DNA of 64,000 bases from AV80 sp035536995 (GTDB lineage Bacteria; Verrucomicrobiota; Verrucomicrobiia; Chthoniobacterales; UBA10450), in assembly GCA_035536995.1 (NCBI GenBank), contig DATLNB010000043.1:1-64000 (forward strand), read 5' to 3'. The stretch's first letter is position 1; the number at the start of each line of letters is the position of its first letter. Shown here piece by piece: positions 34,328-43,414 of the stretch. The translations under genes and the position numbers were made by a program. The notes under the pieces were generated by a model. That model was not told where the DNA came from. It saw only the letters and a program-made list of their open reading frames with translations, and did not search any database.

Positions 34328-35467
34328 ATGAGCAAGCGCACGAAATCCCGGAGCGAAACTCGCCTGATGGTCGCGGCGAGCGAGCAGGATCCTGACATGC
34401 TGTATGCGACGCGGTTCTTTGCCCCCGACGCCTTCATCTTTCTCGAGGAATCAGGAAAACGGACTTTGGTCTTGAGCGATCTCGAGATCGATCGCGCCCG
34501 GAAACAAGCGAAGGCGGACGAATTCATTTCCTACAGCGCCCTCGAATGCGAGGTCCAGGGGAATAAGAAAAAAGCGCCGCCGTATGAGAAGGTGCTTTCG
34601 CATTTTTTAAAAACACGCGGGGTCCGCTCGGCGCTGGTGCCGGCGAGTTTTCAGCTCGGGTTCGCCCAGGAATTGGAGGCGGCCAAAATCAAACTGCGAA
34701 CGACAAATGGGCTCTTTTGGCCGGGGCGCGAAGCGAAGACGGATGAAGAATTGAAGCTGATGCGGCGCGCCCTCCAGATCACCGAAGCAGGGATGGGCCG
34801 CGGGATTGAAGTCCTGGCAGCGTCGAAATCCGGTCCCGGGAAAAAGCTGCTGTGGTCGGGGAAGACGCTCACTTCCGAAGTGCTGCGCGCGGAAATCGAT
34901 TCGGCGGTCCTGCGGGCCGGAGGGTTGCCAGCGAATACAATCGTGGCCGGGGGAGACCAGGCCTGCGATCCGCATGAGCGCGGGTCCGGGCCGTTGAAAG
35001 CCGATTCATTAATCATCCTCGACATCTTTCCACGGGACGCGAAGACGGGATATTTCGGGGACATGACGCGGACTGTGGTGCGTGGGCGTGCGAGCGAACG
35101 GCAGCGAGAGCTCTGGAACACCGTTCGGGAAGGTCAGGAAATGGCGCTGAGGAAGATGAAGCCGGGCGTGGACGGATTGCAGCTCCATAATGAAGTGAAG
35201 CAGTTGTTCACCGATCGCGGATTCCCGACGGAGGTTCGGGACGGCCGCCAGGTCGGTTTTTTCCACGGCACCGGCCACGGGCTCGGATTGGAAATTCATG
35301 AGTATCCGCGGTTTCAAAAAACCGTCTTCACGCCGGGCCAGGTGCTAACGGTAGAGCCGGGTCTATATTACCCGGGGCTTGGCGGGGTCCGGATCGAGGA
35401 TGTCGTCGCGGTGACTAGTTCCGGGACCCGCCTGCTTTCGCGCTTCGAGAAGCAGCTCGAGATCTAA
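34328..35467 (+). CDS. M24-family metallopeptidase (Xaa-Pro aminopeptidase-like)
   Basis: The 379-residue protein has a creatinase-like N-terminal domain (to about 140) and a pita-bread catalytic domain. The metal ligands appear in LIILDIFPRD, GYFGDMTRTVV, GFFHGTGHGLGLEIHE (His), VLTVEPGLYY (Glu) and GGVRIEDVVAV (Glu). It probably removes N-terminal residues next to proline in cytosolic peptides. It is divergent from the module protein gene, with 150 bp between starts and no other gene there. Confidence 0.9.
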   Translation: MSKRTKSRSETRLMVAASEQDPDMLYATRFFAPDAFIFLEESGKRTLVLSDLEIDRARKQAKADEFISYSALECEVQGNKKKAPPYEKVLSHFLKTRGVRSALVPASFQLGFAQELEAAKIKLRTTNGLFWPGREAKTDEELKLMRRALQITEAGMGRGIEVLAASKSGPGKKLLWSGKTLTSEVLRAEIDSAVLRAGGLPANTIVAGGDQACDPHERGSGPLKADSLIILDIFPRDAKTGYFGDMTRTVVRGRASERQRELWNTVREGQEMALRKMKPGVDGLQLHNEVKQLFTDRGFPTEVRDGRQVGFFHGTGHGLGLEIHEYPRFQKTVFTPGQVLTVEPGLYYPGLGGVRIEDVVAVTSSGTRLLSRFEKQLEI

Positions 35468-35469
35468 AA

Positions 35470-35551
35470 GGTAGGGACGCCGCGCTGCGGCGTCCGGGCT
35501 GGTGCTGACGGGATCAACAGCGAACGGACGGCGCAGCGCGCCGTCCCTACC
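35470..35551. repeat. Inverted pair of REP-like palindromes
   Basis: The first unit is GGTAGGGACGCCGC-GCTGC-GGCGTCC. The second, reversed, is GGACGGCGCAGCGCGCCGTCC then CTACC. Both keep the GTAG boundary with GC-rich stems. They follow the M24 peptidase gene by 2 bp. Confidence 0.85.
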
Positions 35552-35640
35552 AGAAGGAACCGACCCGGCGGGCCGTGGCCGCGAATGAACAAAGTCCGGC
35601 CGGTGCGGTCTAATTATTCAACAAATGCCGGTAATTGGGG

Positions 35641-35683
35641 CGAAGTCGAGGTGGCTCTCTGAGCGAGAGGTCCCTCGACTTCG
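35641..35683. other. Strong intergenic hairpin upstream of the Zn-peptidase gene
   Basis: An 11-bp perfect stem (CGAAGTCGAGG with CCTCGACTTCG) encloses a second stem (CTCTC-TGAGC-GAGAG). No T-run follows. It lies 22 bp before the start at 35705, so it could lie in the 5' UTR or close the upstream transcription unit. I see no gene in the 237-bp gap. Confidence 0.7.
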
Positions 35684-35704
35684 TTTCACATACAGAACAA
35701 CAAC

Positions 35705-36409
35705 ATGCTTGCATACTTCTTCGGATACGGTTTCGGCACCAACTGGCTGCTCCTCGTTGGGGTGCCGTTGATCATCGGGCTGATCGCGCAATTCCGGGTC
35801 AGCAGTGCTTTCAAGAAATGGGGTGAAGTCCGCGCCAGCTCCAACGTTACCGGAGCGGAAGCAGCCCGCGAGATCCTGGCCGCCGCGCAGATCCGGGATG
35901 TAGAGGTTGTGGAAACGAACGATTTCCTGGGCGACCACTACGATCCGTCGAACAAGCGCCTCTGCCTCTCGACCAACGTGTATCACACGCCGTCGGTAGC
36001 GGCGCTGGGGATCGCGGCCCACGAGACGGGCCACGCCATCCAGCACCAGGCGGCTTACGCGCCGTTGAAGATGCGGATGGCTATCGTGCCGATCACCCAG
36101 GTCGCGTCCAACATGCTGCCCTTTGTCATCCTCGGCGGGATCTTCTTCCACATTACGGGCCTGATCACGCTGGGCATCTATTGCTACATGATCCTGCTCG
36201 CCTTCCAGCTGATCACGTTGCCGGTGGAGTTCGACGCCTCGCGCCGGGCCAAGATCATTCTTCAGCAGATGGGCATGGTGCAGCCGGGCGATGAGGTGGT
36301 GGGCGTCAACCGGGTCTTGAACGCGGCCGCGCTTACCTACGTGGCTGCCTTTGTCGCGACCCTGGGCAACCTCCTTTACCTGCTCTCCATTCGCGACGAC
36401 CGGCGCTAA
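35705..36409 (+). CDS. Membrane zinc metallopeptidase (YugP-like, PF04298)
   Basis: The 234-residue protein has an N-terminal membrane segment, a cytosolic HExxH-type motif (AAHETGHAIQH) preceded by LSTNVYHTPSVAALGIA, two central hydrophobic helices (about 135-175) and a final helix. The motif LPVEFDASRRAKIIL supplies the likely third zinc ligand, typical of the family. The substrate is unknown. An ECF sigma gene follows within 6 bp, so they may be cotranscribed. Confidence 0.9.
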   Translation: MLAYFFGYGFGTNWLLLVGVPLIIGLIAQFRVSSAFKKWGEVRASSNVTGAEAAREILAAAQIRDVEVVETNDFLGDHYDPSNKRLCLSTNVYHTPSVAALGIAAHETGHAIQHQAAYAPLKMRMAIVPITQVASNMLPFVILGGIFFHITGLITLGIYCYMILLAFQLITLPVEFDASRRAKIILQQMGMVQPGDEVVGVNRVLNAAALTYVAAFVATLGNLLYLLSIRDDRR

Positions 36410-36414
36410 TTCGC

Positions 36415-37125
36415 GTGGCGACTCCGCATAAGATGAATCCGAGCATCGCCCTGCCGTCGCCGCGTAATCGCTTCGCCGATTTTCTGTCGTCGGGCTTGAA
36501 GCGCCGTGCTAAGCCTAAGCGCCACGCGATGGAACAGCCCAGATCGGACGAAGACCAGCAGCTGGTCGCGCGCACCCAGGAGGGCGAGGCGGCGGCGTTC
36601 GACGAGCTTGTCGTCAAATACACGCCGCGGCTTTACGGGCTGGTTTACAACATGACCTCGAACCACGAGGACACGAACGACCTGCTCCAGGACATCTTCT
36701 CCAAGGCCTACAAGTCGATTGGCGGATTCCGGGGCAAATCCTCGTTTTACACGTGGATCCACTCCATCGCGGTCAATATGACCCTCAATTTCCTCAAAAA
36801 ACGGGGCCGCCGCTTCCACCTCAGCCTGGACGACATGGATGGGAGCGTCCAAAACGACAAGGAGTTCCTCGAGCTCACCGCCACGACCAGCCCGGTGCGC
36901 GAGGCAGATCTCTCAGAGCTCCAGCGAAGATTGAACGAGGCCATGATGAAGTTGTCTGATGAACACAGAGCCGTGGTCACCATGTTTCACATTCAGGGGA
37001 TGCCCCATGCCGAGATCAGTAAAATATTGAAAGTCTCGGAAGGCACGGTACGTTCCCGGCTCTTTTACGCCAACCGGCAGTTACAAAATTATCTGGACGA
37101 ATTTCGGAAGAATCCTGTTTCCTAG
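36415..37125 (+). CDS. ECF-type RNA polymerase sigma factor (RpoE-like)
   Basis: The protein is 236 residues if it starts at GTG 36415; ATG 36433 and ATG 36529 are alternatives. Region 2 reads FDELVVKYTPRLYGLVYNM...DTNDLLQDIFSKAYKSIGGFRGKSSFYTWIHSIAVN. Region 4 contains MPHAEISKILKVSEGTVRSRLFYANRQL. The N-terminal 38 residues are basic and outside the family core, favouring the later start. The next gene encodes a one-helix membrane protein in the position of an anti-sigma factor. Confidence 0.9.
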   Translation: MATPHKMNPSIALPSPRNRFADFLSSGLKRRAKPKRHAMEQPRSDEDQQLVARTQEGEAAAFDELVVKYTPRLYGLVYNMTSNHEDTNDLLQDIFSKAYKSIGGFRGKSSFYTWIHSIAVNMTLNFLKKRGRRFHLSLDDMDGSVQNDKEFLELTATTSPVREADLSELQRRLNEAMMKLSDEHRAVVTMFHIQGMPHAEISKILKVSEGTVRSRLFYANRQLQNYLDEFRKNPVS

Positions 37126-37134
37126 ACATCCCGC

Positions 37135-37635
37135 ATGGACCAATTAAGCGAAGAACAAATCGGCAAACTTTTGCGGCTCAAAAAGTATGAGCAGCCGCCG
37201 CCGGCATATTTCGAAAATTTTCTCCACGATTTCCATCGCCGTCAGCGGGATGAGCTCCTGAAGGAACCGGTCTGGCGTATCGCCTTCCAGCGCGCCCAGG
37301 ATTTCATGTTCCGGCTCGATATTCCCGGTTTGGCTTCCTACCCAGCCATGGCCACGGCACTCGTTGTTTGCGCGGCGGTGATTTCCCTCAAAGTTTACCA
37401 GACCCCCGAGACCGTGAATGTCGCGGCCCAAAATCGCAATCCGGTCGTAGCCACGACCACGCCTACGGTGTCGGATTCGAACTGGAGCCTCGCCAGTCCG
37501 GTCACAACCCGCGACCTTGGCCCATCGCTTGTCCGTACTGTCAAAGACAGTTCTAAAACTCACCGGGTCGCGGCGCCTCCGCGTTACGTGCTTGATAGTA
37601 CGCCAGTGAGTTATGAGCCGGCTTTCAGGTTCTAA
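37135..37635 (+). CDS. Single-pass membrane protein, candidate anti-sigma factor
   Basis: The 166-residue protein begins MDQLSEEQIGKLLRLKKYEQPP, has a helical cytosolic half with PPAYFENFLHDFHRRQRDELL, one membrane helix (ATALVVCAAVISLKVY, about 80-97) and a Ser/Thr-rich outer part. No zinc HxxxCxxC motif is visible. It follows the sigma gene by 9 bp, the usual place for an anti-sigma factor, so this role is inferred from context and topology. Its end overlaps the first possible start of the pseudo-HtrA gene. Confidence 0.65.
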   Translation: MDQLSEEQIGKLLRLKKYEQPPPAYFENFLHDFHRRQRDELLKEPVWRIAFQRAQDFMFRLDIPGLASYPAMATALVVCAAVISLKVYQTPETVNVAAQNRNPVVATTTPTVSDSNWSLASPVTTRDLGPSLVRTVKDSSKTHRVAAPPRYVLDSTPVSYEPAFRF

Positions 37636-37693
37636 GCTGAAGAGCAGCGAGCGGCGGTTCTTTTCCCGCCGCGTTTTTTCTTCCGCCTCGACG

Positions 37694-38746
37694 ATGCGCC
37701 CGGTTTTTGCCCTGGCCCTTATTGTCCCTGCCCTCTACGTGCAGGGCCAGGAACCGGCGCCACCGCAGCCTGCGCCTCAACCTTCCCAGGCTTCGACCAC
37801 GTCGATCAGCCGCGAGGTTAAGGACATTTTCGAAAAGTCGGGCAAGGCTGTGGTCAAAATCCGGGGCACCGATCAGCACGGCGAGCTCTCCGGCACAGGA
37901 TTTTTCATCGACCCTGCCGGGACCATTTACACCGCGTTCTCGGTCGGCGGGGACACCGATAATCTCAACATCGAGTTCGACGGGAAAACTTATCCGGCCC
38001 GCCTGATGATGGCCGACCTTCGGAGCGGCATCGCCATTCTCAAGGCGGACATCGCCACGCCCGCATTGCCGATTGGAAAATCAGAATCCATGGAGCTGGC
38101 CACGCCGGTCATGACAATCGGTTATCCGCTCGATCTTCCATCAACCCCGAGCTTTGGGATGGTCGCCGGGTTCGATCGCAAATTTCTCGGCCGCTATTTT
38201 TCGACCACTCACGTCCGCGTCAACCTTCCGACCCAGCGCGGAGAAGCGGGCGCGCCGCTGCTGAATTTCAAAGGCGAAGTAATCGGGATTCTCGTCGCCC
38301 AAATTGAAAGCGGCTCGGCCTGTTACGCGCTCCCAATCGATGCCGCCGAAAAAATCAGGAACGATTTCATCCGCTTCGGTGAGGCACGCCACGGCTGGGT
38401 GGGCATTAACGTCGCCCAGGCCGAGCGGCCGGTCGAAGGCTCCACGGCTGCGATGACCGAGATCATGGCCGATTCGCCCGCCTACGGCTGCGGTGTGAAG
38501 ACCGGCGATATTTTGGTTCAGGTCGGCAATACCAAGGTTCACCACCCAGAGGACGTCATTGACGCCTCGTTTTTCATCACCGCCGGCGACACGGTGCCCA
38601 TCACAGTCGTGCGCGGGACTGAAAAGTTGACCTTTGACGTCCAGGCGGATTTCCATCCGCAAAGCCATCGCCCCGCGAGAGCCGCCACCTTGACGCCGGC
38701 GCAGGGCATTCCCCTCCAGATGGAAGCCAACCGGCGTACGCCGTAG
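37694..38746 (+). CDS. HtrA-like PDZ protein lacking catalytic residues (pseudoprotease)
   Basis: The protein has a signal peptide (FALALIVPALYVQG), a trypsin-like domain and one PDZ domain (about the last 120 residues, GWVGINVAQAERP...GVKTGDILVQVGNTKV). All three catalytic positions look replaced. TNYHV of HtrA is TAFSV here (His to Ser). The TDLAVLK Asp block is RSGIAILK. The GNSGGPL Ser block is GEAGAPL. It therefore probably binds peptides without cutting. It sits third in the sigma/membrane-protein operon, recalling RpoE-RseA-DegS logic. ATG 37694 gives a clean signal peptide; ATG 37613, overlapping the previous gene, is possible. Confidence 0.82.
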   Translation: MRPVFALALIVPALYVQGQEPAPPQPAPQPSQASTTSISREVKDIFEKSGKAVVKIRGTDQHGELSGTGFFIDPAGTIYTAFSVGGDTDNLNIEFDGKTYPARLMMADLRSGIAILKADIATPALPIGKSESMELATPVMTIGYPLDLPSTPSFGMVAGFDRKFLGRYFSTTHVRVNLPTQRGEAGAPLLNFKGEVIGILVAQIESGSACYALPIDAAEKIRNDFIRFGEARHGWVGINVAQAERPVEGSTAAMTEIMADSPAYGCGVKTGDILVQVGNTKVHHPEDVIDASFFITAGDTVPITVVRGTEKLTFDVQADFHPQSHRPARAATLTPAQGIPLQMEANRRTP

Positions 38747-38768
38747 GGCCACCGCTCGCGCCTTCTTC

Positions 38769-38812
38769 TGTAGCCACTTCTCTCTGGGAGGCGCCGTCGA
38801 AGGACGGCTACA
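38769..38812. repeat. REP-like palindrome between pseudo-HtrA and ligA
   Basis: TGTAGCC starts the element and GGCTACA ends it, with partial stems inside (GGCGCCGTC/GACGGC on the right). The right end provides the TAG stop of ligA (38808-38810). No other feature fits in the 61-bp gap. Confidence 0.7.
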
Positions 38813-40808
38813 GCATCTTTCGGAATTCGGACTCCTCGAGAACGCGCACGCCCAGCTTCTTCGCCTTCTCCAGCTTGCTGCCCGCTTCTTCTCCGGCAAG
38901 CAGGTAGCTGGTCTTTTTGCTGATGCTTCCACTGACTTTGCCCCCCCTCGCGCGGATGAGCTCGGCAATTTCATCGCGCGATTGGCTCAGCGTTCCAGTG
39001 ATGACCCAGGTTGTATTTCTGAATCCGGGTGCGGCTGATTCCGCTTTTGGTTCGGCGTCGAATTTCAAACCCGCAGCGCGGAGCTTTTCGATAACGGCGA
39101 GGTTGTGCGGTTCGCGAAAAGACTGGTGAATGCTGCGCCCCACCACCTCGCCCACATCCGGTATGTGCTGCAGCTCTTCAGCACCGCTCTCCCTGATCGC
39201 GTCGAGATTCGGAAAATGGTCCGCCAGCGCGCGCGATGCGCTCACCCCCACATGCAGAATACCGAGGCCGAAGAGGAGACGCCAAAGCGGACGTCCTTTA
39301 CTCCGCTCGATCGCGTCCATCAGATTCTGGACGCTCTTTTCGCCCATCCGTTCGAGGGCGAGCAATGATTCCGCTTTCAACCCGTAGATATCGCCGACGT
39401 CGGCCAGCAGTTGCTGTTGCACGAGCTGGTTCACGACAGCTTCGCCCAGACCCTCGATATCCATCGCGCCGCGCGAGGCAAAATGCTCAATCCGCCGCCG
39501 GACCTGCGCCGGACACTGGCTGTTCACGCAACGGATCGCCACCTGGCCGGCGTCTTTCACCACCGCGCTGCCGCATTCCGGGCAATTTTTCGGCATCCGG
39601 AATTTCTTTTCCTTTCCGCTTCGCAGATCGGTTCGGACGGACACGACTGCGGGAATAACTTCGCCCGCCTTTTCGATTACGACGGTGTCGCCGATCCGAA
39701 TGTCTTTTCGTTCGATCTCGTCCTCGTTGTGCAGCGTCGCCCGGCCAACAGTGCTTCCGCTGACGACCACCGGATCGAGCGCCGCGACAGGAGTCAACGT
39801 TCCCGTCCGCCCGACCTGAACGAGGATATCGGTCAGGCGAGTTTCGACCCGCTCCGCTTCGTATTTGTAGGCGATCGCCCAGCGCGGCGATTTCGCCGTG
39901 AACCCGAGCACTTCGCGTTGGGAGAAGGAATCCACCTTCACGACAGCGCCGTCAGTTTGATATGCGAAATCGTGCCGGATCCGGTCGAGCTCGCGGATGG
40001 CATTCAGAATTTCTTCGACCGAATCGGCCAGCCACCATCGCTCGCTGCCGGGCAAACCAAGTTTTTTTAGCAGCGCGAAAAGCTCGGAGTGTCTATCGAG
40101 CGACGCGCCTTCAACCACACCGGTCCCGTAGAAAACCACCCCAAGGGGCCGCTTCGCCGCGATCGCGGGATCGAGCTGCTTGAGCGAGCCGGCCGCCGCG
40201 TTCCGTGGATTCGCGAATTCCGGCAGCCCGGCTTCCCGGCGCTCCGCGTTAAGTTTGGCGAACCCGGTTTTGTTCAGATACGCTTCTCCGCGCACTTCCA
40301 AAACGTGGGGAACGTCGCCCTTCAACTGTTTCGGGAGCGATCGGATCGTGCAGATGTTTTGCGTAATGTCGTCGCCTACCGTTCCGTCGCCTCGGGTCGC
40401 GGCGTAACGGAGCTCTCCTTTTTCGTAAAGGAGCGAAACGGCGACGCCGTCCACCTTTGGCTCGATCACGACAGGGATCTTTTTGTTCGGCAATAGACGC
40501 TCCATCCGCCGGTAGAAATCGCCGACTTCTTCTTCCGAATAAGTGTTGTCCAGGCTGAGCATCGGCGCTCGATGGGTGATTTGGCCGAACGCCTTGAGCG
40601 GTTTGCCTCCGACCCGCTGGGTTGGTGAGTCTCCGGCCGCGAGATCCGGGAATTGCTTTTCCAGATCGCCGAGCTCGCGATACAAGGCGTCGTATTCCCG
40701 GTCGCTAATCGTGGGCGCGGCTTCCTCGTAATAGCGGCGGTTATGTTCTTCGATTTCCTGCCGCAGCTGTGCAATCCGCTTTGCCGCTTCTTTCGAGTCT
40801 CCGGCCAT
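38808..40808 (-). CDS. ligA: NAD-dependent DNA ligase
   Basis: The 666-residue protein has the Ia domain (HNRRYYEEAAPTISDREYDAL), the adenylation Lys in EPKVDGVAV, the NAD-binding and OB regions (VQVGRTGTLTPVA), a four-Cys zinc finger (CPECGSAV...CVNSQCPAQ), HhH repeats (DIEGLGEAVVNQL) and a C-terminal BRCT domain (TWVITGTLSQSRDEIAELI). It seals nicks during replication and repair. The length matches the family. The stop TAG comes from a REP-like element. Confidence 0.97.
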   Translation of the reverse strand: MAGDSKEAAKRIAQLRQEIEEHNRRYYEEAAPTISDREYDALYRELGDLEKQFPDLAAGDSPTQRVGGKPLKAFGQITHRAPMLSLDNTYSEEEVGDFYRRMERLLPNKKIPVVIEPKVDGVAVSLLYEKGELRYAATRGDGTVGDDITQNICTIRSLPKQLKGDVPHVLEVRGEAYLNKTGFAKLNAERREAGLPEFANPRNAAAGSLKQLDPAIAAKRPLGVVFYGTGVVEGASLDRHSELFALLKKLGLPGSERWWLADSVEEILNAIRELDRIRHDFAYQTDGAVVKVDSFSQREVLGFTAKSPRWAIAYKYEAERVETRLTDILVQVGRTGTLTPVAALDPVVVSGSTVGRATLHNEDEIERKDIRIGDTVVIEKAGEVIPAVVSVRTDLRSGKEKKFRMPKNCPECGSAVVKDAGQVAIRCVNSQCPAQVRRRIEHFASRGAMDIEGLGEAVVNQLVQQQLLADVGDIYGLKAESLLALERMGEKSVQNLMDAIERSKGRPLWRLLFGLGILHVGVSASRALADHFPNLDAIRESGAEELQHIPDVGEVVGRSIHQSFREPHNLAVIEKLRAAGLKFDAEPKAESAAPGFRNTTWVITGTLSQSRDEIAELIRARGGKVSGSISKKTSYLLAGEEAGSKLEKAKKLGVRVLEESEFRKML

Positions 40809-40924
40809 AAGCGCATAATAAGCTTCAAGGAGCGGCGCCTTCCAAGTCGCCGTTTTTTTGCAGGATCGTTACAGCAAGCCGCCCCTTGCAAACTGGCGCT
40901 CCATGGCGTTTAACCAATACAACG

Positions 40925-42661
40925 GTGAGCGAACGCATTCTCGGCGTGGAAGGCGGCGGGACTAAGACCTCCTGGGTGCTGGTCGAACCCGACGCCAATT
41001 CGTTCCAGGTTATCGAACACGGAAAACTTCCGCCTTCCAACGTTCGTCTCACGCCCCCGGAGCGGCTGCGCGCGATCTTTGCCCAGATGCCTCAGCAGGC
41101 CGGGCGCGTCGGGATGTTTTTGGCTGGGTGCGCAACGGAGAACGACCGGGCCGCGCTTTCCCGGCTTTGTTCGGAAGTTTGGCCGGCGGCGACGATCGTG
41201 GCTGGCAGCGACCGGGAGTCCGGTCTTGCGGCGGCGTTGGGCCGCGGGGACGGCATTGCGGTTAACGCTGGAACCGGCGCGTCGGTGACCGGGCGGCGCG
41301 GCGAGCGGATCGAGAAGGCTGGCGGCTGGGGCCACATTCTGGGAGATGCCGGGGGAGGATATTTCATATCCCTCCAGGCGTTGCGGCTCATTTTGCGCGA
41401 ATACGATCTGCATCGCGGCGAGGCCCAGCTTACGGCTGCTGTGCTTCGAGCCCTGAGTTTGAATAGCCGCGACGATTTGGTCCGCTGGGCGCAAACCGCG
41501 GACAAAATGGAGGTCGCAACCCTCGCTCCCGTTGTTTTCGAGGCGGCCATAAACCGCGACGAAAGCGTGATGAAAATTGTGGAGGAGGGGGCCGGAGTCT
41601 TGAGCGAGTACACGGCCGCCGTCGCGACCCGCCTTGGTTTGCTTGCCCCGAAAGTCGTTTTGCTCGGCGGCCTCTTCCAGCGCGACGGTGTTTACGTTCA
41701 CGCTTTCAAACGAAAGCTGAAAAAAAACCTTTCGGACGCACGCGTCGCGATGAGCGACCAATCGCCTGAGCTTGGCGCGGCGTGGCTGGCCGCGCATTTG
41801 GAAGAGCGACCCGTGGTCGCTTTGCCGTCGTCCTCCGGGGAGGCTGCCGGTCTCGCCCGCGCGTTGACTGAGCAGCGCAATCCACGGTCGGAAAATCTGG
41901 ACAAACTTAGCTCCAAAGAGTTCGTCGAACTTTTCATCAGGGAGGAGGCCGCGGTCCAAGGTGCCCTGGAAGCCGCCTCTGCCTCATTAGCCACCGCGAT
42001 TGAAATGGTAACGGCAGCCTTCCGAAAGGGAGGACGTCTTTTCTATCTCGGTGCGGGCACGAGCGGACGTCTCGGCGTTCTCGACGCCAGCGAGATCCCC
42101 CCGACTTTTAGCGCTCCGCCGGGCATGGTGCAGGGGATCATTGCGGGCGGCGCGAGCGCTCTTTCCCGAAGTGTGGAGGGCGCGGAAGACGATCGGGGGA
42201 GCGGCGCGCTGGCGATTGATGAGCGCGGAGTAAACGCAGCCGACGTGGTTTGCGGCATCACGGCAAGCGGCCGCACGCCTTTTGTGATGGGCGGATTGGC
42301 TGAGGCCAGGAAGCGGGGTGCCCAAACGATTCTGCTCAGCTGTAATCCGGAACGAGATCGCCTCGGCGCTTGCGACATTGAGATCGACCTCGCAACCGGG
42401 CCGGAACTGTTGACCGGCTCAACCCGCCTCAAAGCCGGGACCGCGACCAAGGTAGCGCTGAACATCATCAGCACTGGGGCGATGGTCGCGCTGGGAAAAG
42501 TACGGGGTAACCTGATGATCGACCTGACCATCTCGAACGCGAAGCTGCGGGATCGCGCGGCGCGGCTGTTCGCCCTGCTGGCGAATTGCGATCAGGCGGA
42601 AGCGACCGAGCGTCTGGCGACGCACGGTTGGAATTTGCGCGCCGCGCTCGGCGAATCGTAA
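40925..42661 (+). CDS. Fusion of BadF/BcrA-type sugar kinase and MurNAc-6-P etherase (MurQ)
   Basis: The N-terminal half (about 1-300) is an ASKHA kinase with LGVEGGGTKTSWVLV (phosphate 1), AVNAGTGASVTGRRG (phosphate 2) and VVLLGGLFQRDGVY, like N-acetylglucosamine or muramic acid kinases. The C-terminal half starts TEQRNPRSENLDKLS, the MurQ N-terminus, and has the SIS-domain catalytic motif GTSGRLGVLDASEIPPTF and CGITASGRTPFV. One polypeptide could thus phosphorylate MurNAc (and perhaps GlcNAc) and cleave the lactyl ether to give GlcNAc-6-P, the substrate of NagA. The GTG start is chosen before ERILGVEGGGTKT. TTG 40886 is possible. Confidence 0.9.
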   Translation: MSERILGVEGGGTKTSWVLVEPDANSFQVIEHGKLPPSNVRLTPPERLRAIFAQMPQQAGRVGMFLAGCATENDRAALSRLCSEVWPAATIVAGSDRESGLAAALGRGDGIAVNAGTGASVTGRRGERIEKAGGWGHILGDAGGGYFISLQALRLILREYDLHRGEAQLTAAVLRALSLNSRDDLVRWAQTADKMEVATLAPVVFEAAINRDESVMKIVEEGAGVLSEYTAAVATRLGLLAPKVVLLGGLFQRDGVYVHAFKRKLKKNLSDARVAMSDQSPELGAAWLAAHLEERPVVALPSSSGEAAGLARALTEQRNPRSENLDKLSSKEFVELFIREEAAVQGALEAASASLATAIEMVTAAFRKGGRLFYLGAGTSGRLGVLDASEIPPTFSAPPGMVQGIIAGGASALSRSVEGAEDDRGSGALAIDERGVNAADVVCGITASGRTPFVMGGLAEARKRGAQTILLSCNPERDRLGACDIEIDLATGPELLTGSTRLKAGTATKVALNIISTGAMVALGKVRGNLMIDLTISNAKLRDRAARLFALLANCDQAEATERLATHGWNLRAALGES

Positions 42662-42683
42662 TCGCGTTTGATCTGCCCTCGTT

Positions 42684-42701
42684 CCCAAGCTCCAGCTTGG
42701 G
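42684..42701. repeat. Short perfect palindrome between convergent genes
   Basis: CCCAAGCT-CC-AGCTTGGG forms an 8-bp perfect stem with a 2-nt spacer. It fills part of the 72-bp gap between the kinase-MurQ gene and the next gene on the other strand and may end transcription from either side. Confidence 0.65.
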
Positions 42702-42733
42702 ATGGGACGCAAAGAAAACCAATGGCGCCGACG

Positions 42734-43222
42734 CTACCGTTGCGCCACGCGATGCGACCGATGGTGCCGGCGATGCTTTGCCAGCGCGCGGTGCGACGAG
42801 CGTTTCTTCTTCCGCAGCTGCGCCGTCTCCGTCCGAGACTGGGTGACCGTCTGAACAGCTTTGCTGTCCTCTGTCTGGTAGCTTTCCGTCGAGACCTGGC
42901 CCGCATAAAAATCGTCGCCCACGCGATACCGCGCGAAGACCTCCGGCGTAACAAGGCGCGAACAGACCTCGCCGCTATTATAACGCAGGACAAAACTGTA
43001 GATCCCCGCGGGCTGCCCAGTCCAATATTCCCGCGGCGGGACCAGGATCGGCCGGCGGGAGGTTCCTTTCGGTCCGCGGAAAACGAAGGAGTGCACTCCC
43101 TTGCATTCGAACACCTCGACATATGGCATCTCCCGCGATCGCTTCTCGACCACGACGGCGGCTCCCGCGCCCGCGGCAAGGACAATGAGCAAAAGCCAGA
43201 CGGCCAAGAATTTCGTGCGCAT
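42734..43222 (-). CDS. Small exported or membrane-anchored protein of unknown function
   Basis: The 162-residue protein has an N-terminal hydrophobic segment (FLAVWLLLIVLAAGAGAAVVV). It continues with ILVPPREYWTGQPAGIYSFVLRYNSGEVCSRLVTPEVFARYRVGDDFYAG and ends in a very basic tail (KKKRSSHRALAKHRRHHRSHR). I recognise no family. The tail could bind nucleic acid or wall polymers. Codon use and the leader look genuine, but the gene is not supported by homology that I can name. Confidence 0.55.
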   Translation of the reverse strand: MRTKFLAVWLLLIVLAAGAGAAVVVEKRSREMPYVEVFECKGVHSFVFRGPKGTSRRPILVPPREYWTGQPAGIYSFVLRYNSGEVCSRLVTPEVFARYRVGDDFYAGQVSTESYQTEDSKAVQTVTQSRTETAQLRKKKRSSHRALAKHRRHHRSHRVAQR

Positions 43223-43414
43223 AAGAAGTGGGATCGGTTGAAGTGCCGAACGGGCTTGTAGTATTTTTGATTCCCGCCCGCCAGTTATTTATTTGAACTC
43301 GTGGGAAGCGCGCCCGCCCGGCCACAAAAAGTTCAGCGATTGTCCAAAATCTTTAAGCGCGCCTGCGCCCTTGAAAACGAAGCAAAGTAAACCAACTCAA
43401 AAGGAAACAAACAT

